NCBI GenBank assembly: GCA_024867545.1
Contig: JANFNE010000064.1
Location: 44,882 to 108,881 of the forward strand
Source of the DNA: Phytopythium helicoides
Lineage: Eukaryota; Oomycota; Peronosporomycetes; Pythiales; Pythiaceae
DNA: 64,000 nt
Direction: 5' to 3'
The notes below the pieces were generated by a model. That model had not been told where the DNA came from. It worked only from the letters and a program-made list of their open reading frames with translations, and ran no database searches. Shown here in pieces: positions 12,070 through 22,108 of this stretch. The stretch's first letter is position 1. Each line of letters opens with the position of its first letter. A program made the translations under genes and the position numbers.

Positions 12070-12301
12070 ATTGAAATTCCTCGCAGCAAGCCGATCGCTC
12101 GAATCGCATCATCGATGACAATCCTGAATGCGTTTTTCACATGCATGCAAAATGCCTCCACACGACTGGTCCATGGCGTTGCAGCGACCTTGAAGTTGCC
12201 TCTCATTCAGCCACTAATCACTTCTCGATCTGCCTCGGTGGATACTCAGCGCCCTCGCCCGCCGCTCGCCGCTCGTCTCTCGCAGCCTCTCGACTCTCGC
12301 A

Positions 12302-13739
12302 ATGGGCGGCAACAAGCAGCAGGTCGACCTCGTCATCTTCGCGGCGCACGTGGTGCCCGTGGTGCCCAAGAACGTGGTGCTCAACGACCACGCGATCGTC
12401 GTCAAGGACTCGCGGATTGTGGCGCTGCTGTCTCGAGAGGAGGCTGAGCAGCATTTCGAGGCTGATCAAGTCAAGGAGCTACCTCACCACATCGTGACAC
12501 CAGGACTCATCAATGCCCACACGCACGCAGCAATGTCGTTGCTACGCGGTCTATCGGACGATAAGCCACTCATCAAGTGGCTCCAGGACGACATGTGGCC
12601 CGTGGAGGGCAAGTTCGTCGACAACAACTTCTTGCGTGACGGCACCATGCACGCGGTGGCCGAAATGATCCGCGGTGGCACGACGTGCTTCAACGACATG
12701 TATTTCTACCCAGGACCTGCGTGTGACGTACTTGAGCAAGCTGGGATGCGAGGAGCTGTTGGTATGGGCATCCTCGACTACCCTCGAGACACTGCAGACC
12801 ACGACTTCGCCCAAGCCGAGCTGTTTGTCAGCAAGTACTCTAACCACAAACTCATCTACCCCACGATTGCTCCCCATGCGCCGTACACGGTCAGCGAAAA
12901 GAGTTTGCTGCGAACGAATGAGTACTCGCTGAAGCACAACGTCCGCTTCCATATCCACCTGCACGAGACCCACGCTGAATGCCATGACAGCGAGCACCAG
13001 GTACCCAACTCGATGAGCCGCCACCAGAGCGACCAGCACCTGCGGCCGATTGCCAACTTCAAGCGCCTCGGACTGCTGTCGGAGCGTCTCATCGCCGTGC
13101 ACATGACGCAGCTGACGGACGAGGAGATTGCCGACATGGCGGCTGCTAAGACTCACGTGGTGCATTGCCCGACGTCCAACCTCAAGCTGGCGTCGGGCAT
13201 CTGCCGCGTGACGGACCTGCTCAAGCATGGCGTGAACGTGGCGCTCGGCACGGACGGCTGTGCGAGCAACAACTCGACCAACATGTTCGAGGAGATGAAG
13301 CTGGCGGCTATCCTAGCCAAGGTCGAGTCGATGGAGAGCACGAGCGTGCCGGCAGCCACGGCACTGCAGATGGCGACGCTGAACGGCGCTCGCGCACTGG
13401 GCATTGACAGCGAGGTTGGCTCGATCGAGGTGGGCAAGCGTGCGGACGTGATCGCGATCGAGTGCGACAGCATCGAGATGCTGCCGATGTACAATGCTAT
13501 CAGCCACGTCGTCTACGTCGCGGGTCGCGAGCAGTGAGTTTTGTTGTATTTGTTCTGTTGGTGTTTGAGCTGGACGCTGACGAGTTGTTGGTTGTTGCAG
13601 TGTGTCGGATGTGTGGATCAATGGCAAGCAGGTGTTGGCGGACAAGCAGCTGACGACGATCAATGAGAAGGCGGTCAAGGAGAACGTGCGCGAGTGGTAC
13701 GGCAAGATCAAGGAGTTCCGCGATACAGTGAAGAACTGA
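12302..13739 (+). CDS. MtaD-like amidohydrolase (TRZ/ATZ family) copy 1, no presequence
   Basis: Exon 1 is 12302-13533, the intron 13534-13600 (GTGAGT donor, TTGCAG acceptor) and exon 2 13601-13739; about 456 aa. This is a metal-dependent amidohydrolase resembling 5-methylthioadenosine/S-adenosylhomocysteine deaminases. Visible motifs are HTH in NAHTHAAMSLLRG (near residue 73), the metal His in HLHETHAE, a His in AVHMTQL, the CPTSNLKLASG substrate loop and the metal Asp in LGTDGCASNN. The C-terminus reads GREHVSDVWINGK across the splice. The upstream in-frame ATG used by copy 3 is ATA here (12242), so translation should start at MGGNKQQ and give a cytosolic enzyme. Codons ~43-230 differ strongly from copy 3. 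Confidence 0.85.
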
Positions 13740-14189
13740 ACGTGAAGACCATAGCAAGATCTAGACCAGCCTCGGTTGCTACGCCCGGCCGGATAAAACT
13801 GCACAGCTCAATCGTGTGGCCTAGCCGACGCATCCCAGCCTGGGCTTGCTGCTGGTGCAGATCAATCGTGTAACACATTAGACGCATGCGATAAACCAAA
13901 AGCATAGAGAACACGCGGCTCGGAGAGCAACCATTATTTCTCGCCCTAAACTACCTCCTAACAAACTACTGCTGTATAATCCGAGCTTGACATTGTTGCG
14001 CAGCCGCCTGTTGTGATGGGAAAGAAGGCAGCATGTTGAAGGTTGCATTGCAATGAGATACTGTGGTCGTATCGGCTCCCGAATCACACACAATCAAATG
14101 CCAACAAACAGAGTGTCAAAACGGTGCATTCACCTCTTCCAAACATGTACCGGTATCTGGCATTTTCATGCAAGCAGTTCGAAAGCGCT
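13740..14189. other. Convergent intergenic region, unit 1
   Basis: 3' flanks of the amidohydrolase and the lipase. No gene is visible; a taccggta word lies near 14150. Confidence 0.4.
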
Positions 14190-15659
14190 CTAGTTGAACG
14201 AATTGGTGCTCAGATCGACCTCCAGTTCCGCGCGCACGGTGTCGTAGTCGAAAGGCTGCTTGGTAACCTTGGAGCACTCTCCCGACGTCGCTTCTCCAGC
14301 AAAACGAGCTTGCATCCACTTGATCCAGTCCGGAGCACCCGCCGTGATCACACCCGAGTGATCCTGCTTCGGGTACAGGATAAGATCGATTTCGCTTCCG
14401 GTAGCACACGCGTTCTCGTATCCAGTCTCCGTTGTCTCTGCGATGATCGCCGTGTCATTCACGCCTTGAATGATCAAGACAGGTCCCTTGGCCAGTTTCC
14501 CATTACCAGGGCCGGTGGTGTTCTGGAACTTTTGGGCGATCGCAATATCACCGGCACTCATGTTTCCGGTAGTAATCGTCGTAAGCTCCGTGACGGTCAG
14601 ATCGGATGCGAGACCCATCGTGGCACCTGCACACAGCTGGGCTTTGTCAGCTAGTCCCATACGAACCTTCATCATGTCCCCCAGCGCTGTTGAGTTGTAC
14701 TCCGGGAACGTGCGCTTGATGCCCATATTTGCAAGCGGCAGCAAGGTGGTGACCGCCCACGCCTGGTAGACGACGCTAGGATCAACCATGAGCTCAGCTG
14801 CATACTGAGCAAGATCCCAAATTCTGGCGGCCGGGGCCATTGCAACTGTGCCGATGAAGTTTTTCGCTTCGGTGCAAGCGGCACTGGCGGTGCTTCCGTC
14901 AGCGCAGAGACTTGGATCAGACGAATTCGTCTTACAGTTCGATGCAGCGATGTCGTCGATGTCCTCGGCCAGCTTCCATACAGCACCACCTCCTTGAGAG
15001 TGACCCGCCGCCATCCAATTGTCCGTCAAAACCTTGCCAAATGCTTGGCGAGCAGCAACAACGGAGTAGTAGATATCCATGGCATGCGCCGGAAACGCGC
15101 AGTACTTGTGTGCAGTGCCATTGGTACCTAGACCTGCGTAGTCGGTGGCCACCAGGGCGTAGCCCTGTTCGCTCAGCAGCTCCCAACTGTTGTAATCGAA
15201 AAAGTTGGGGCCATTGGAGACAGCGCAACCGGGGTATAGCCCGATGGTGCCATGAGCCCACGCGACAAGCGGGAATTTACCGCTGTCGGGAAGCGCGTAC
15301 GGCAACGCGATGAAGCCCGACACGGGGATATACGTGCCATCCAGATCCGTCGACACATACTGGATACGGTAAGCGGCAATGCCCGAGACGGTGGTAAGGC
15401 TGGTTGGGTTGATTGGTTCAATCTTCAGCAAGTCACCAGGGACCGCAGTCGAGAAGTTGGAAGCCACTGCGTAGAATTCCGAGTCGAAGTCAGTGCCAAC
15501 ATCCGACAAGTCGTCTGCGTTGGTGTAGATGAGGGTCTCGTAGCACGTCTCGCCGCACTCATACGATAGAGCCGTCTCGCGTGACACGTTCAGACCGGCA
15601 ATCTGCTCTGCCGCAGCTGGTACTGTGGCCGCAAGTAGCAAGCTGAGCGGTACAAGCAT
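14190..15659 (-). CDS. Secreted alpha/beta-hydrolase, secretory lipase (LIP) family, copy 1
   Basis: 489 aa, single exon. A signal peptide is clear (MLVPLSLLLAATVPAAAEQ). The nucleophile elbow GHSQGG lies near residue 216, preceded by the ATDYAGLGTNG segment and an oxyanion-side WAHGT motif. A late Asp (QGVNDTA) and His (KQDHSGV) are placed to complete the Ser-Asp-His triad. Several Cys and N-glycosylation sequons fit an extracellular enzyme. The overall order matches the secretory lipase family known from fungi such as Candida. The likely role is hydrolysis of lipid or other esters outside the cell; the substrate is unknown. It is convergent with the amidohydrolase. Confidence 0.85.
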   Translation of the reverse strand: MLVPLSLLLAATVPAAAEQIAGLNVSRETALSYECGETCYETLIYTNADDLSDVGTDFDSEFYAVASNFSTAVPGDLLKIEPINPTSLTTVSGIAAYRIQYVSTDLDGTYIPVSGFIALPYALPDSGKFPLVAWAHGTIGLYPGCAVSNGPNFFDYNSWELLSEQGYALVATDYAGLGTNGTAHKYCAFPAHAMDIYYSVVAARQAFGKVLTDNWMAAGHSQGGGAVWKLAEDIDDIAASNCKTNSSDPSLCADGSTASAACTEAKNFIGTVAMAPAARIWDLAQYAAELMVDPSVVYQAWAVTTLLPLANMGIKRTFPEYNSTALGDMMKVRMGLADKAQLCAGATMGLASDLTVTELTTITTGNMSAGDIAIAQKFQNTTGPGNGKLAKGPVLIIQGVNDTAIIAETTETGYENACATGSEIDLILYPKQDHSGVITAGAPDWIKWMQARFAGEATSGECSKVTKQPFDYDTVRAELEVDLSTNSFN

Positions 15660-16023
15660 TTCGCGAGGAGTTGGAAAGTCTGGGGCTTGGATGTGCTGGG
15701 TTGGTGTCGAATTCGGAAATGTGTCTGGCTACCTCGGTCGTGAGCAGCTCATGAGAGCCCAATGCAGAGCTGGTTGTTCATGACTGAGGAGCCTTGAAGT
15801 TGAAGACAACGACAAAGTTATTTCGTACTGTCGAGTCCGATAAGCTCCCATGATCCCACTGATTATGGCACTGCGAGGTGTCACTGACATGGGCAAAGCG
15901 CTCCATAATCGCGTTTACGGGTCGGATCGCAATATCAATATCTCGTAAACACGATTACAGTCCATTCTTGCTCTCCAAGCTGGACATTTGAAATGGTCTA
16001 ATGCAGCCATCAAGTGACTTGGA
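15660..16023. other. Junction region between units 1 and 2
   Basis: This is the lipase promoter side followed by rearranged sequence. A ~55-bp motif (cactgcgaggtgtcactg... to gcgtttacgggtcg) at 15869-15923 occurs again at 16103-16165. The piece 15924-15975 matches sequence that lies beyond the block at 32323-32372. No gene apart from the chimeric TBC exon that starts at 16024. Confidence 0.6.
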
Positions 16024-18004
16024 ATGGAGATTTGGCTGAGCTGGGGTGCGGGTGATCAATACAGTAGACATTCCGGTGATGGTCAATGCACTGGTGCGAT
16101 CCGCACTGCGAGGTGTCACTGTGCATTGACATGGGCAAAGCGTTCCATAATCGCGTTTACGGGTCCGTCGATCAACAAGGTGCGGTCGTCAGCGTCAGCA
16201 GGTACGAAGTCTGCAGTTGCTGGCGACACGACTTGCTTGACACTCACGGCATTGAATATGGTCGCGTGACAGCGGCGATCATGGGGCGAGAGCGCGTTGC
16301 GCCAGCGCTGAGCCTCGTCAAAGAGGGATCGACGCAAGGTGGGTGGTGCAGCAAGCAGTAAACTCGGCTCAAACTAACGCGCATATTTCACAGGATGGTC
16401 CATGCTCAAGACAAAGCTGGCGTCGGCCGCACCTGTGGCGGGAAAGATCCAGACGATGGGCATGCAGGTGGTTACGGAAATGATGGCCGAGACGCCGATC
16501 GAAGTCATGTTCGTCGACAACCCAGCGGAGGCAAACTGCCGGTTCCTGCTCGAGTACAAGGCGCCCCTTCCGAGCGCTTCAACTGGCAAGGGTGGGATGA
16601 GCCTGCTTCGTCTGTGTAAGTGGGATCGGTTATGGATTGGACTGGCACGGTGGACCTAATCTTGCTCGAATGGACCAGCCCGAGCAATCAGCACGGCCAG
16701 CACCTCGAGCTTGAGCAGTCTGTCGCGTGCAGAAAGCACAGCGAGCAACTCGGAACCTTCTGCAGCGCAATTGTGTTTTGGCAAGAGCTATATCTTGGGA
16801 ACCATCTTGGTCTTCTGCGGTGATATCCAGACCCTCGGACGAGTGGCATCAGTTAGCCGAGCATGCCACAAGTTCATTTCTACCGAGAGTCGCTTGTGGA
16901 AATTCTGTGTGCGATATGGCGAGATCTCGGAGGGCACACGTCTTGGGTTCTGGGAGAAGATTGCAGGGTGCGTTGCTGAGCTTCGCCTGCATGTAATTGA
17001 CATGTTTCTTGAAAGCTCACATGTGGGTCTCATTTTGCAGGGTTCGTAAAATTCGTGAGTCGTCCGAGTTTGACTTCGACGTGTACCTTCAAATGGCATT
17101 GTCCAAGGGCGACTCAACTGAGTTGATTCTTACCGACGTTCGGCGGACGTACGGCCGCGTTGCGCCTCATAAGCGCTCAGCAAACGATCGCGATGAGGTC
17201 GTTGAGGACACCGAGGAGGCGTTGATCTCCCAGCTGAGCGATATCTTGCACGCTCTTGCTGGCCGCTTTCCTGACGTGGGTTACTGCCAGGGAATGGATT
17301 ACATTGCTGCTCACGTACTCGACCATGTGAAAAAGTATACAGAGGCAAAGCAAGCAGCTCGCCAAGCGATGCATTCGCGAGTGTTTACTCGGGTGGTTGT
17401 CGAAACTGACGACAATGATGACGACGAGGAAGACGAAGATGTATCCAGCCCGGCGCGGACGGCGGCTTCGGCAGCGACTCGAGTTGAGGTGGAAACCGCA
17501 TTTTGGATGCTAGTCGGGTTGTTTGAGAATTACGGACTCCGACAGATGTTCTCTCCTGGATTGGATCGACTACATCTCAATTGCTTCCAATTCCAGCGGC
17601 TGTTTGAAATCGGAATGCCGGCACTTGCCGAGCACTTCGATAAGGAGAAGGTCATGGTCGAGATGTTCATCGTTGGGTGGTTCCAGACTCTGTTCCTGTA
17701 TTTAAATGTGCTGCCGAGAGAGACGCTGGACCGCATCTGGGACATCTTCCTGTTTGAAAACAATTGGAAGATCATGCTTCGCGTCGCACTGGCATTGCTG
17801 CAGCTGTCGGAGGAGCATATTCTTGGGAAGCGAATCGATGAAGTCATGCAGTTCCTCAACACCTTTCCCGACAAGTGGGACGAGATTCTTGCGCCAGAGC
17901 TTCTGATTGAGCACGCTCTCGCCATCAAGGTTACCAACAGCGTGTTAAACAAGCTCCAGAAGCAGTATGCTAGACAAAAGCGGTCGTCGCCAGTACGGCG
18001 ATGA
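16024..18004 (+). CDS. TBC-domain protein copy 2, 5'-truncated with chimeric first exon
   Basis: Native exons 1-2 and the start of exon 3 are absent. The duplication junction (16165) falls inside exon 3. The junction sequence is open in the correct frame from an ATG at 16024, giving a possible hybrid exon 16024-16201 with a novel N-terminus (MEIWLSWGAGDQ...). The other exons are 16273-16338, 16394-16615, 16679-16967 and 17041-18004; the sum is 1,719 nt (572 aa), still a multiple of three. The F-box-like and TBC parts, with both catalytic fingers, are unchanged from copy 1. Without its own promoter it could be silent; expression cannot be read from the sequence. Confidence 0.65.
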
Positions 18005-18163
18005 ACGTGTAAGAGTGTTTTACAATGTATAGACCATCAACGGCAACTACCATGGAACAGCGATGATCTTGATGCATAATCTATTCTTGCTGCCAATAAG
18101 AGGTTCTTGCGAAACGGTCTTGACAGAGACTGGCAACTGTTGAACACGAGTTGGAGACAACCA

Positions 18164-19988
18164 ATGCCCGGGGTCATCGAGAAGATTGGCGAGTTCTTCG
18201 CGCAGCGTGAGCGCGAGCAGCAGCAAGCAGTAGCGTTCGTTACATCACAAGCATCTGTTCCTCCCACTGCTTTGACCTCCACAGGTTGCAGTGGTGGTCA
18301 CGATCTCCAAAGGAACAGTGAAGACGCACATCACTCACCGGTTGTATTTCGTCGTCGACTTTCGTCGCCTACTCCGGCAAATGACTGCTTGCGAAGCCTG
18401 AACACTCCTCGATCAGAGTCATTGGCTACAAATCGGACACCAGCGGTTCCACCACTGCCCAGAGCGTTGCGTCCATTTCTATCTCCTACGCATTCTAAGG
18501 AAGAAGGTAGTGACGATGGAGTTGTCGGCTCCGTGTCACGGAGACCAGCAGCTCCCTTGAAATCAACTCGCAGTGATTCCAGTCGTCTCGGAATGGAAAA
18601 ACCCAACCACGAAATCGTAAAAGATGAGCAGAAGACACCAGTAAAACAAAGGAAAAAGAGAGTAAAAAAACGAAAATCTTCGGCGTCAGCGAAAACTGAA
18701 GAGGACAAGCAAGCCAGCGAAAGGCTAGCACAGCTACTGAAGAGCGAGCGAATTGCGAATGGGTTGGCCCGCGCTCAGGAACGTGCGAGACGCATTTTGG
18801 ATGAGCAGCAGCAGCAAAATCGTGCAAGACGCCAGGCCCAACGAGAAGCCGTGGAGAAGATTAAGGCACAGCTCGACCGAATCGAGCAGATCCGCGCTAG
18901 TCAATCCTTAACAAGATCGCTGTCCAGCGCATGCTCAGTTACTTCCTCGACTTTGAGCTCATGCGAGTCATTTCTCTCTGTGGATTCCCAAACTTCCTCA
19001 TCCTCATCGCTGCTCCACAGTACGTCTTCAACTCCACGAACATTGGATAGATTGAACCAAACTTTGGACCAGGCAACTTCTGAAGGTGATGATCGATCAA
19101 TGGAAGTTTTGAGTACAAAAGGCAGAGACAAATTGATATGCGATCAGCAACCTAACCTTTCGAGTGAGCCAAGATATCTTGATGCACTCGAACAGCGGAC
19201 TAAAGAGCAGGTACACATGTACATCCATCCTGGCTTTCTCTTTCGATATGACTAATGCGGGGGTCGAGCAGATGATTCTTCAGCTCCAGTTTCGGAAACG
19301 ATGCTTGGATACGAAGAAGCGCCAGGAGCAGCTACAGCAACAACTAGAGCGAATAGCAGGCGCGAACGCAAACAAACAGGCTCAAGTTGAGAAGCTAGAG
19401 CAATCAAAGGCCGATATTGAGAAAGAGCTAACACGCATCGTCGATGAGCTGAGTGGCATGCGCAAAAGGCGGCATCAGCTCGAAGAAGCCGGACGGGAAG
19501 ATCGGCTACGAAGACAAAAAGAAGCTGAGCGCGCTTTGCAGCGACGACTTCGTGAAGAAGAATGGGCGAAGTTGATGGAGGAGGAGAAAGCGCGCTCCGT
19601 GGTTGCAGCTGGAGCTCGGGAGAAGGCTGGAGAGCGCGTGCAGCAAGCGCGTATGGCGCAAAAGCAGCGTGGTAGCCGGATAGCGCAGCAACCGGCTCCT
19701 CGTGTGATGAAGTCCGGTCGACGAATATCTTCTGGCCTAGAGTTCATCGCATCATTGCCACCTGAGCTCGCCGAATTCGAAGAAGAGGGTCTCTATGCGG
19801 GCGATTCGTTGAGTTATATTGGCAAGTATCGGGGTGAAGAACCAAGTGCGCCTAACAACCAGAAGGAGGAGGAGGAGGAGCGTGCCGGCGCCCCCATCTT
19901 TGAGTGGCAAGTGCCATCCTACACCGCCAACCACGACGCCTTCAGCTCCATCCTGTTTGCAGAAATCGTCAGCGATGATGATGAATAG
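18164..19988 (+). CDS. Uncharacterised basic/coiled-coil protein, copy 2 (intact)
   Basis: The first ATG of the open frame is at 18164 (MPGVIEKIGEFFAQRERE). Exon 1 ends at 19210, the intron is 19211-19271, and exon 2 is 19272-19988, giving about 587 aa. The N-terminal third is Ser/Pro/Thr-rich and likely disordered. A Lys-rich cluster (KQRKKRVKKRK) follows. Then come a basic coiled coil (RAQERARRILDEQQQQ, RRQAQREAVEKI), a Ser/Thr-rich linker and, in exon 2, a long charged coiled coil (RQEQLQQQLERI, EKELTRIVDEL, LRRQKEAERALQRRL). The C-terminus is acidic and ends SDDDE. No enzyme motif is visible and I do not recognise the family; a cytoskeletal or structural role is only a guess. It lies 160 bp downstream of the TBC gene on the same strand. 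Confidence 0.7.
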
Positions 19989-20220
19989 ATTGAAATTCCT
20001 CGCAGCAAGCCGATCGCTCGAATCGCATCATCGATGACAATCCTGAATGCGTTTTTCACATGCATGCAAAATGCCTCCAAACGACTGGTCCATGGCGTTG
20101 CAGCGACCTTGAAGTTGCCTCTCATTCAGCCACTAATCACTTCTCGATCTGCCTCGGTGGATACTCAGCGCCCTCGCCCGCCGCTCGCCGCTCGTCTCTC
20201 GCAGCCTCTCGACTCTCGCA

Positions 20221-21658
20221 ATGGGCGGCAACAAGCAGCAGGTCGACCTCGTCATCTTCGCGGCGCACGTGGTGCCCGTGGTGCCCAAGAACGTGGTGCT
20301 CAACGACCACGCGATCGTCGTCAAGGACTCGCGGATTGTGGCGCTGCTGTCTCGAGAGGAGGCTGAGCAGCATTTCGAGGCTGATCAAGTCAAGGAGCTA
20401 CCTCACCACATCGTGACACCAGGACTCATCAATGCCCACACGCACGCAGCAATGTCGTTGCTACGCGGTCTATCGGACGATAAGCCACTCATCAAGTGGC
20501 TCCAGGACGACATGTGGCCCGTGGAGGGCAAGTTCGTCGACAACAACTTCTTGCGTGACGGCACCATGCACGCGGTGGCCGAAATGATCCGCGGTGGCAC
20601 GACGTGCTTCAACGACATGTATTTCTACCCAGGACCTGCGTGTGACGTACTTGAGCAAGCTGGGATGCGAGGAGCTGTTGGTATGGGCATCCTCGACTAC
20701 CCTCGAGACACTGCAGACCACGACTTCGCCCAAGCCGAGCTGTTTGTCAGCAAGTACTCTAACCACAAACTCATCTACCCCACGATTGCTCCCCATGCGC
20801 CGTACACGGTCAGCGAAAAGAGTTTGCTGCGAACGAATGAGTACTCGCTGAAGCACAACGTCCGCTTCCATATCCACCTGCACGAGACCCACGCTGAATG
20901 CCATGACAGCGAGCACCAGGTACCCAACTCGATGAGCCGCCACCAGAGCGACCAGCACCTGCGGCCGATTGCCAACTTCAAGCGCCTCGGACTGCTGTCG
21001 GAGCGTCTCATCGCCGTGCACATGACGCAGCTGACGGACGAGGAGATTGCCGACATGGCGGCTGCTAAGACTCACGTGGTGCATTGCCCGACGTCCAACC
21101 TCAAGCTGGCGTCGGGTATCTGCCGCGTGACGGACCTGCTCAAGCATGGCGTGAACGTGGCGCTCGGCACGGACGGCTGTGCGAGCAACAACTCGACCAA
21201 CATGTTCGAGGAGATGAAGCTGGCGGCTATCCTGGCCAAGGTCGAGTCGATGGAGAGCACGAGCGTGCCGGCAGCCACGGCACTGCAGATGGCGACGCTG
21301 AACGGCGCTCGCGCACTGGGCATTGACAGCGAGGTTGGCTCGATCGAGGTGGGCAAGCGTGCGGACGTGATCGCGATCGAGTGCGACAGCATCGAGATGC
21401 TGCCGATGTACAATGCTATCAGCCACGTCGTCTACGTCGCGGGTCGCGAGCAGTGAGTTTTGTTGTATTTGTTCTGTTGGTGTTTGAGCTGGACGTTGAC
21501 GAGTTGTTGGTTGTTGCAGCGTGTCGGATGTGTGGATCAACGGCAAGCAGGTGCTGGCGGACAAGCAGCTGACGACGATCAATGAGAAGGCGGTCAAGGA
21601 GAACGTGCGCGAGTGGTACGGCAAGATCAAGGAGTTCCGCGATACAGTGAAGAACTGA
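20221..21658 (+). CDS. MtaD-like amidohydrolase copy 2, no presequence
   Basis: Exon 1 is 20221-21452, the intron 21453-21519 and exon 2 21520-21658. The protein is essentially identical to copy 1, with all metal-binding motifs (HTH, HLHET, LGTDG). It has the same ATA in place of the presequence ATG (20161-20163) and the same ~170-bp upstream loss, so it is also predicted to be cytosolic. It is convergent with the lipase gene 450 bp away. Confidence 0.85.
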
Positions 21659-22108
21659 ACGTGAAGACCATAGCAAGATCTAGACCAGCCTCGGTTGCTA
21701 CGCCCGGCCGGATAAAACTGCACAGCTCAATCGTGTGGCCTAGCCGACGCATCCCAGCCTGGGCTTGCTGCTGGTGCAGATCAATCGTGTAACACATTAG
21801 ACGCATGCGATAAACCAAAAGCATAGAGAACACGCGGCTCGGAGAGCAACCATTATTTCTCGCCCTAAACTACCTCCTAACAAACTACTGCTGTATAATC
21901 CGAGCTTGACATTGTTGCGCAGCCGCCTGTTGTGATGGGAAAGAAGGCAGCATGTTGAAGGTTGCATTGCAATGAGATACTGTGGTCGTATCGGCTCCCG
22001 AATCACACACAATCAAATGCCAACAAACAGAGTGTCAAAACGGTGCATTCACCTCTTCCAAACATGTACCGGTATCTGGCATTTTCATGCAAGCAGTTCG
22101 AAAGCGCT
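21659..22108. other. Convergent intergenic region, unit 2
   Basis: Nearly identical to 13740-14189; no gene visible. Confidence 0.4.

Larger units (their letters stand above)
8343..16164. repeat. Tandem block, unit 1 (7,822 bp)
   Basis: The unit starts inside exon 3 of the TBC gene (ccgtcgatcaac at 8343) and ends at gcgtttacgggt (16164), where the same ccgtcgatcaac begins again. Content: TBC gene (3' part), broken coiled-coil gene, amidohydrolase, lipase. The offset to unit 2 is 7,822 bp before, and 7,919 bp after, a 97-bp deletion in this unit. Confidence 0.95.

Noticed and set aside
20470..21723. Long open frames opposite the amidohydrolase genes (up to ~500 codons on the minus strand at 28228-29730)
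   Set aside because: They are His/Arg/Val-rich mirror frames of a GC-rich coding strand, without family motifs, and they appear in all three copies as shadows.
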